Shown: piece after piece, positions 56,531-64,000 of the stretch
Layout: every line of letters begins with the position of its first letter
Numbering within the stretch: position 1 is the stretch's first letter
From: Balanoglossus misakiensis
Lineage: Eukaryota; Hemichordata
Assembly: GCA_040954595.2 (NCBI GenBank)
Contig: CM082580.2
Coordinates: forward strand, 2,294,001-2,358,000
DNA length: 64,000 nucleotides
Reading direction: 5' to 3'
Program-made: the position numbers and the translations under genes
The notes under the pieces: generated by a model
The model's input: only the letters and a program-made list of their open reading frames with translations
Database searches by the model: none
Told to the model about the DNA's origin: nothing

Positions 56531-59500
56531 GTGGACGAGCCACGACTGAAGGATCTACAAAATGGACGGTCTGAAGTCGCTGAGAAATTTGGAAACGACG
56601 GAGACTTGACGGAGAAAGGTCAAAGCCACGGCCAGCAGAAATCCACCAATGTCAACAAGGAGAAGACAAACGTCTTCACTAACCGGAAAATCTTGGTCGC
56701 AGGCATTGTAATGTTTGGTCTCTTTGTGGCCGTCGTTGCATTGGCAATGGTTCTGCTCTGTGAGTCTTCTTTGTTACTGACTATTGTTACTGACTCATGC
56801 ATGGCTGCATAAGGGCGCTAGACTTATGAAAAGGGTGTATTTGATAGTCACAGGCTGTAAAGTCTCTGTCCCAATTGTTTATATACTTGTTTATATTTTC
56901 ATATATTATGACATTTGTTTGTATTCACCTTCAGTGAGAGGAAACGCCTCGGTCAAGACAGGTCCCGATGAGAGTAAGTCAGAAGGCTACTTACCATTCG
57001 CTCTTCTAAGTTCTTTTATAAATTTAATAGTGAGAGTTCATCAACAACTGTACAGAAAACCGTAGCCATGGCAACAATATGGACATGAAGATCGTAAACA
57101 TTGGCCGAAAGTAGAGGCTGTATTTTATGCTAGGGCTTGTGACTTCCAGCATGTTATCGTTCTTGTAATGATAATTTGATTATTATCGCCACTGTTGTCT
57201 GTTATATCTTATTCAAGATCAATTGCACAAATTATTAATATACCCACATATAACACTGAATAATAATTATTTTCTTTCCATCCATTTAAGTTCATATTGA
57301 GTGTGTACCAGAGGCAAGGAAGCCCCCTCATATTGTATTCTTCCTTGCGGACGATTTAGGTGAGTGAGCATTGAAAACCAAAGATTCTATCACAATTGAG
57401 GGAAATCTGACTTAGATCACACCCGGGGCCTGCACACATAACTGCAACGAAATCGGACAGGTGAATTCTGAGAAGCATGCCAAATAAAAATACAAAGATC
57501 ATACGCATTTGCAATTTGTTTAGAAATCGAGACAGACAGACAGACAACCTTTCTGATAATATGAGCTTAAAATGCTAACTCATGTGCATGTATAGTTGAA
57601 TACATTGCTCGCTGTATTTTCAGGTTGGCATGACGTCGGTTACAATAACCCAGAAATGATAACACCGAATATCGACAGGTTGGCTGCTGAGGGCGTTATC
57701 TTCAATCAAGCATACGCTCAACCACAGTGTTCACCGTAAGGCGAAACGTATTGACCTAAAAAATGGTTCAATGTCATTCAATGTCACACATCATTGTGAA
57801 AATTGGGGAATGGAACTTTTGCTGTGAAGTTGACGCAGGAATTTGTAGAAGTGGGCCATCGTGGGCGTTAATTAAATTCCACCTGAAATTCCGCACCTGG
57901 AAAATGGGAATTATTATTTGACGTTGATTTGATTTCTTTCGCTTTTTAGGAGTCGTTCATGTCTGATGAGTGGGTATTATCCCTTCAGAACAGGAATGCA
58001 GGTAAAGAAACTGGACGTGAGACCACACACGCTTCTGTGCGTTCAGTTTTTGGCCACATGTACTAACCCGCGGGGGACTATGTCATCGGAAATGATGAGT
58101 TCATTCATGAATGTCCGTATAGAACTGCTATTCTTAACACTAAAAATAACAACAGTTCTGAGTTATGCAGAAGGCTTCACTGGACTGAAAGATTCAGTCC
58201 TGTGCGGGCGCTCCGTCTCGCCACCTGAGACCCTTTCATTTTGTGTTAATAAAACAGCTACTGGCAAAGATATAGTCATGTGGAGAGAGTCATCAACCCG
58301 ATTGTCCCTTTCTGCTTCTTCCTTATAGCATCAGATTCTGCAACCTCTATCTCCCTACGGCCTCCCTACCGATTTCACCCTTCTGCCAGAAGCACTCAAA
58401 CCACTGGGCTACAATAGTCACATGATAGGAAAGTAAGTATGTCAGTCAAGGTAGATGACTACCAAAATGCAGTGCGTGAGCATCACATTCCATAGCCTTA
58501 CGTGTAGAATGTAATTTTCTTGAAATTTTCATCCCTGGGAAGGTATATGCGATTGCGCATAGTCATGGAGTGTCCACCAGGCCCAAAAATTGATGGTAAC
58601 CAACGAGTGGTCGCGATGGATGTACATGTATTTATTCCAGTGTTACCTCTCCTGTTTATCAAATTTCTAGGTGGCATCTGGGAATGTGTAAGGAAGCCTA
58701 TTTACCCTTTTATCGTGGTTTTGACTCGTACTACGGTTTTCTGAACAGCTACATCGGATACTACGATCGTACAAACCAAGACGTCGCCGGATTGTTTGGA
58801 ACGAGTAAGAATACAATTTACATATGCCCAGATATGGTTAGAAGGGTTTCTTTTGTTGGCGCCCACAGTCACCAAGTGAAAATTTGTGATTCACCCAATG
58901 GAGACAAGAAGTGTTAAAAGTACACAAATAAATAGAAAATAAGAAAAATCCGACGAAATAGAAATTAAATTTCGACTGGAACGAATATTTGCTGCAGTGT
59001 AACTACCTTCTCTTGCTTACAGCCCCTAAAAGTTATAAGGGATATGATTTCTGGGATAATAGCGGCGTGGTACTCGACAATACTACGTATATCAGTGTGA
59101 GTTTTACCTTTCAATGTCATATGTACTCCCTCGAATATACCTATGAATATTTTGTGGCATTGTGCGCAAGTCATCTTTGCTCAGAAATTTGAAAATAAAT
59201 TGCAGCTTCACAGCCTAGTTTTATGTTTGTTGACCGATTTTTTCTGATTTTGCATTTTGTCCTTGCTTATGTTGCAGTACTTGCTGAACAAGAGAGCAGA
59301 AGAATTGATTGACAATCACAAGAAAGACACGCCGATGTTTCTATACTATGCTTCCCCTCTGCCTCATTTCCCATTGGATGTAAGTTTTGATCAACGCAAT
59401 CCCTGTTGGTTTTTGCTTCTGAATAAACATGTAACAAATCACATTCGGACATCAGTCAGAATAAGAAACCTTGGCTTGAAATGGTTTATATTTTTTGAAG

Positions 59501-62500
59501 GTACCGGAAGAGTACGAAAACCTCTATGCTGGGCACAGAAACAGGAATAGAAGAATATACAATGGTAAGAGCGTGTTCAAACGAAAAGCATATTCGAGTT
59601 CTGTTATTTACATATGGTTTCTTGTTACGAGAGGAACACACCCACTGATGTTTCTGTCTGTCTATCATATAACATGCGCATGTTCGGTGCGTGCATGTGC
59701 GCGTGTGGATGGATGGATGGATTCAATATATGTATGTTGTAAAGAGGAGTATACATGTACATATATATTTCGAGAATATTCTTCCTTCCAAGGTATGGTG
59801 TCCATAATGGATGAGGTCATTGGCAATGTAACTAATAAACTTAAGGACAACGGAATGTGGGAAAACACTCTCTTTGTGTTCATGAGCGACGTGAGTAAAT
59901 GCCCTGTAGTAAAGCTGGATATTTCAGCATTTGGCAGTTCTTGCAGAGAAAGCTTACAAACAGACAGTGACCAGACAGTTAGTCAATCAGACAGACAGAC
60001 AGGCAGGCAGATAGACAGATCAAAATGTCCAGACTAAAGTTTTAAATACAGAATCACCAGCTCAACTTATTTTCAGAATGGCGGTACTCCGTTTTTTGGT
60101 GGTTATAACTATCCCCTGCGTGGTACCAAGACAACGCTGTTTGAAGGAGGTACAAGGGTTATTACCTTTGCCGCTGGAGGCGCCCTTAAGAAGACAGGCT
60201 ACGTCAATGATGGGTTAGTGAGCATTGTGGATAATTCATTTTGAACAATCGATTGTTTTATTTTTACTCAACGTATTAAAGTAACAGATAAAATTTTACA
60301 CCTACTGATCAAATGGGACCTTTGTGACTGTTACAGACTTATCCACATAACAGATTGGTATCCAACATTTGTATCTTTGGCCGGCGGTAAACCAGGTAGT
60401 TGGTCAATTATTTTGCTCTTCTCTGTAAATTATTTCTGAGTATGCTAAAATAAATACAGCACGTCAGTTAGAAGTGAATTCTGAACTTGTTACATTTCAA
60501 ATGTGCACCATCACGTGGTTATACGAGGACTTAGACACACTAAATTAGAGATGATCGTATACCTTTAACTGGTGGCATGTCTGTGATTATTATAGACCAG
60601 AATATGGATGGAAAGAATTTATGGGATGCTATATCAAAGGGCAAAGAATCTCTAAGAGATGAAATAGTCTATAATATTGTGACCGAAATGCCCGCCAGAG
60701 GCGCAGCAATAAGGTACCTATAAATTTACATAATTACCATACCTTTCGGTTTTTATTGAACATATACGCCGTGTGTACCGTGCATTGAATTGTCGCACAA
60801 AGCTAAAATCAATTGTGAGGTGCATTTCCAAATGTTTATGAGAGGGACAAAATCTATACATTTCTGCCATATACATGTACATACATGTACTTTGTTTGAA
60901 TTTCAGAGTTGGTGATTGGAAACTTATAGAGGGAAATCATCAATCAGCTTATCCCTATGTGTATGCCGAAGGTAATGTTAACCAATGCTTTCCACAGCGC
61001 GCGGCCACTGTCTCTCTACAACACAGATTTGCAGAAGGGCATGTAGCCTAGTCTGGTCCCCTTCCCCTGTGCCCCAATTCCGTCACTGGCTGCTACAAGG
61101 AAAGGGTTAGGAATTGGCCGCACTATAGACCTGCATGCTGCGTGCATGTGTTTCAAAAGGACAACTTTCTCTCGAAAAAGCCAAATGTTTACTGGATAAC
61201 TAGTATCTTCCCTTGGTGTGATAATTTAAGGACTAAGTGAGTTTCAGCATGTCGTACAGAAATCCGGGGTCATCAAACCGTACTCGCTTGTCCCATAAAA
61301 AATAAAACCTACCGTGATATAGAACGCCATTGATTTATCACCTTTCAGTCCAGCTCATGAATATTCGCAACTATGCCAACGTTACGTCATATTTCACTTT
61401 TCAGATGGTTGGTATCTGCCACCCACTGAAAACAACCAGTCGGCTGTGCCTCCTATATTTGTTCCAGGTGGTGGTCGAGACCCGCCACCAATCCCGGACG
61501 TTGAGTTTCTATTCAACCTAAGAGGTAAAATTGCATAATCTTTCTTTGGCTGAGGTGATCGTTTATGCCACATGGCCACTTTACTCGTACGCGTGAAGTT
61601 TTGCTGCTTGTCATGAAGGTCGAAATACAGTAGTGTTTTATGCTCTAATGGTGTATAGATACAAATTAAGACAAAATTATTTCACCACTTAGTGGGGCAT
61701 TTAACCAAAAAATCGTGCACTTTGGGTTAAAAGCATGAAACTTGATACACTTATGCAATGACCCATGGCGGCCATTTTCTGATATGGATCCAAAATGACA
61801 TCGCCCTCTAGTGGCCAGAAATAGACATTCATACTTTAAAATTGTGCACTTCCGGTTAAAAGCATGAAAATTGGTACAATTATTCATTGACCCATGGCGG
61901 ACATTTTCCAATATGGATCCCAAAATACAGCGCCCTCTAGTTGCCAGAAACTGACATTCAGACTTTTCACCCCATTAATGGCACTTTTTGGTCTATTGTA
62001 ACACTCAGAAACAGGAATGTGGGTTGTAAAACATGCTTGCTACCATACATTCCTCTGTATATTATCCTAATCCTGATGTACATATATCAGATCAATTTTG
62101 ATGACATCTTACTTTACAGTAACAAAGAGCACTGCTGTCAGACTAGACCTAAAGCACCTACAGAAACATGTGCATGACTTTTTGCAACTGATTTCCTGAG
62201 GTTGACTATTTTCTTGGGGTTTACTAAGAGTTGTCCAACTTGATTTCCACTGGGATTCTGTTGGTTTGATATAGCTTTTCTAGGTTTCTCATGTTCTATA
62301 AGAGCTACATGTGAAGAAGGTGTTGTATTACCCCTTTGCATGACTTTGTGTATTCAACTGGTTCTGTTATACCAAAGAACAAATTGTTCAATTAGTAACA
62401 TACAAGATTGATCTGAAACATGTACATCAGGATGAGGATAATATTCAAAGGAACGTATGGCAGCAAGCATGTTTTACAACCCACATTCCTGTTTCTGAGT

Positions 62501-62885
62501 GTTACAATTGACCAAAAAGTGCCATTAATGGGGGGAAAAGTATAAATGTCTGTTTCTGGCCACTAGAGGGCGCTGTCATTTTGGATCCATATCAGAAAAT
62601 GGCCGCCATGGGTCAATGCATAAGTGTACCAAGTTTCATGCTTTTAACCCAAAGTGCACAATTATGCCAAAATTTGGGGTTTAGCTCCTGCACTAACTTT
62701 CAATGTATACAGATGATCCGAATGAGCATCATGACCTATCGGCTGAGGAACCAGAGAAAGTCGCCGAGCTGAAAGCCCGTCTGGACTATCATCGTAGCCG
62801 CGGAGTTCCCGCGCTTCACCCACCTCCGAATTTTGATGCTGATCCCGATCTGACAGGCGGGATCTGGCGGACAGGCTTTTGTTGA
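56531..62885 (+). CDS. arylsulfatase (ARSB/I/J-like), membrane anchored, 17 exons
   Basis: Exons end/start at 56759/56935, 56973/57291, 57359/57624, 57735/57950, 58001/58329, 58432/58671, 58804/59023, 59096/59278, 59379/59501, 59564/59793, 59890/60077, 60213/60337, 60395/60596, 60713/60907, 60971/61405 and 61524/62713. Every junction is GT-AG and in phase, giving 582 codons to the stop. The N-terminus has one hydrophobic segment (LVAGIVMFGLFVAVVALAMV), implying a type II anchor. Sulfatase motifs: PHIVFFLADDLGW (metal-binding Asp pair), CSPSR across the 57735/57950 junction (Cys converted to formylglycine), GKWHLGMC, YYASPLPHFPLD, FVFMSDNGG, RGTKTTLFEGGTR, DWYPT. It hydrolyses sulfate esters, probably of glycosaminoglycans. 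The true start is unknown: the frame is open upstream to an AG at 56500 and has no in-frame ATG, so an upstream exon is likely. Confidence 0.93.
61690..62695. mobile_element. foldback element in the last sulfatase intron
   Basis: The left arm (61690-62045) and right arm (62458-62695) are inverted copies: GGGTTAAAAGCATGAAA, ACCCATGGCGGCCATTTTC, GCCCTCTAGTGGCCAGAAA, ACAGGAATGTGGGTTGTAAA all recur on the complement. The left arm has a tandem second copy of a ~120-bp unit (61720-61838 and 61842-61960). Outer ends are only loosely similar (TTAGTGGGGC / TTAGTGCAGG). Non-coding and removed by splicing. Confidence 0.85.
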
Positions 62886-64000
62886 TCGCTAAATACCAAT
62901 ATTAGACCTGCTACTATACTTTTACAGTGTAGTACCGATACAGTCAGTTGAACTAATCATACAACGGTAGAGAACAAACAAAGGAAAGAAATAGTGAACA
63001 CGATGTTGAATACTCAGTGTGATGTATAACGTTTGATTGACAATGTTAAGGTACTGCGGTACCCCGGGAACAGATTTTCTGATAAATAAAATATCTATCG
63101 TTCATGACTGTGTGCAACAAAAAATAATTATTGCATGGCTTGGTTTTTCGTACTGATCACAAAGTGCTCCAAAATTTTTTAGAAAAGTGTAACAAGAAGA
63201 ATCGAAAAACGTAAGCCAATTATTGAATTTATTTCTTTTTAAAATACTAACATAACAATAAAACTTATGTAAATTGTATTGATTTGAAAATGTAAATAAA
63301 GTCCATGCAATAATAATGAAGTCTTGGTAGCATTCTTACCCGTCCAGTCAATGCTAGAAAACATGACTCGTCAGCATTGGGATAAATTGCACGGAATACC
63401 CTTAAGGAGATAATCGTGTTATTTTTAGGGGTCGATGATGGATTTATTGACAAAAATATTGGTAGATGATGCGAACAAAAAAGACTTTTTTTCTGCAATG
63501 TCTTGTGAAATGAGTAGGACCGAGACAAGGAGCTACGTTGCTCCGTGGACTTGCTTGGAATAATGGGAGCGCAGCGAGCGCCCTCAAGCGACGGGTTTCC
63601 CAGTATATGTCTGATCACGTTCACAGTCCCGACTGGCACTGGGGTAACCGCACAGGGGTCGAGGAAGATTCCACGGAATATTCACACTCAGATGTCAGCC
63701 GTGGGGAGTATATGTGGTGAAAGTCTTTCATCCGATTCACATTCTTATCAGACGAGAAAAAATGGATGGAAAATTCAAAATGGATTCAACTTTTATTCAT
63801 AGCGAGAGCGGAAAATGGCTGTAAAACATCGAAAAAGCGTTGAGAGCAATCTTCACATTCTGTTGAGGAACTGGTCTTAAAAGTCAACTGTGAATTAAAA
63901 CACCAGAGCATAAACTCTTGGAAATCCTTATGTGCCAATGACAATACAAAGAGTACGATAATAACTCTACACAAGTGAAGCTTGGAGAATATTTCACAGA
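62886..64000. other. 3' region of the sulfatase and unassigned DNA
   Basis: AATAAA at 63085-63090, 200 bases after the stop, is a candidate polyadenylation signal. Beyond 63200 there are open frames on both strands around 63538-63720 without recognisable domains or clear splice sites. Nothing further is called. Confidence 0.45.

Noticed and set aside
57966-58328. 120-codon plus-strand frame
   Set aside because: Only the first ~12 codons are the sulfatase exon (to 58001). The rest is intron read through after a GTAAAG donor.

Overview
The window is genomic DNA from an animal, most likely a marine invertebrate deuterostome. The evidence is multi-exon genes with GT-AG introns, AT-rich intergenic DNA scattered with TACATGTA-type words, microsatellites, MITEs, non-LTR retrotransposon tails ending in (ATT)n, and typical metazoan families (fibrinogen-related protein, heparan sulfate 3-O-sulfotransferase, arylsulfatase, NXPE-like protein). 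The species cannot be named from this sequence.

Region by region. 1-4 kb: remnants of an aldo-keto reductase gene on the minus strand and a (CATA)n microsatellite. 5.0-7.4 kb: an intact two-exon secreted fibrinogen-domain lectin-like gene (+). 9.6-11 kb: an L1-like reverse transcriptase fragment and a foldback MITE. 11.5-17.85 kb: a PIF/Harbinger transposon with matching 13-bp ends and a 3-bp target duplication. It holds a frameshifted nuclease gene and a Myb/SANT-like partner gene that was itself cut by a younger MITE. 18.0-19.2 kb: a single-exon heparan sulfate 3-O-sulfotransferase-like gene with two frame breaks. 20-24 kb: two unrecognised minus-strand exon candidates. 25.1-33.55 kb and 47.6-49.65 kb: arrays of one composite satellite built from 275-bp (A) and 438-bp (B) monomers.

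Between the two satellite arrays (33.6-46.5 kb) lies the most unusual block. Its core is an apparently intact transposon of the kind Repbase calls ISL2EU/IS4EU: a THAP-DDE transposase gene (+) opposite a three-exon SAP-SWIM-YqaJ nuclease gene (-). The core is framed by a 326-bp inverted repeat that is near-identical on both sides. Each arm of the repeat also carries an outward-facing start codon and the first ten codons of a second, unrelated transposase-like gene (DUF7869 type). The left copy keeps only the N-terminal half of that protein and the right copy only the catalytic C-terminal half. Further right are a four-exon gene joining a viral-primase-type winged helix to a SET methyltransferase domain, with a clear TATA box, and a His-Me finger (I-PpoI-like) endonuclease gene whose coding sequence contains a near-perfect 98-bp palindrome. 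Recombinase, exonuclease, chromatin-modifying enzyme and homing-type endonuclease in one satellite-flanked block is the best candidate here for an undescribed composite mobile system. That reading is inference; the individual genes are seen directly.

51.0-52.65 kb: two L2/CR1-like retrotransposon 3' ends, one of which interrupts an NXPE-like exon exactly at its GDST esterase motif. 53-56.5 kb: a foldback element, T-rich DNA, an 88-bp tandem repeat and a perfect-looking 479-bp tandem duplication. 56.5-62.9 kb: a 17-exon membrane-anchored arylsulfatase (+) whose splice phases all agree, with a foldback element in its last intron. The 3-O-sulfotransferase and the sulfatase both act on sulfated glycans, but nothing in the sequence shows that they work together.
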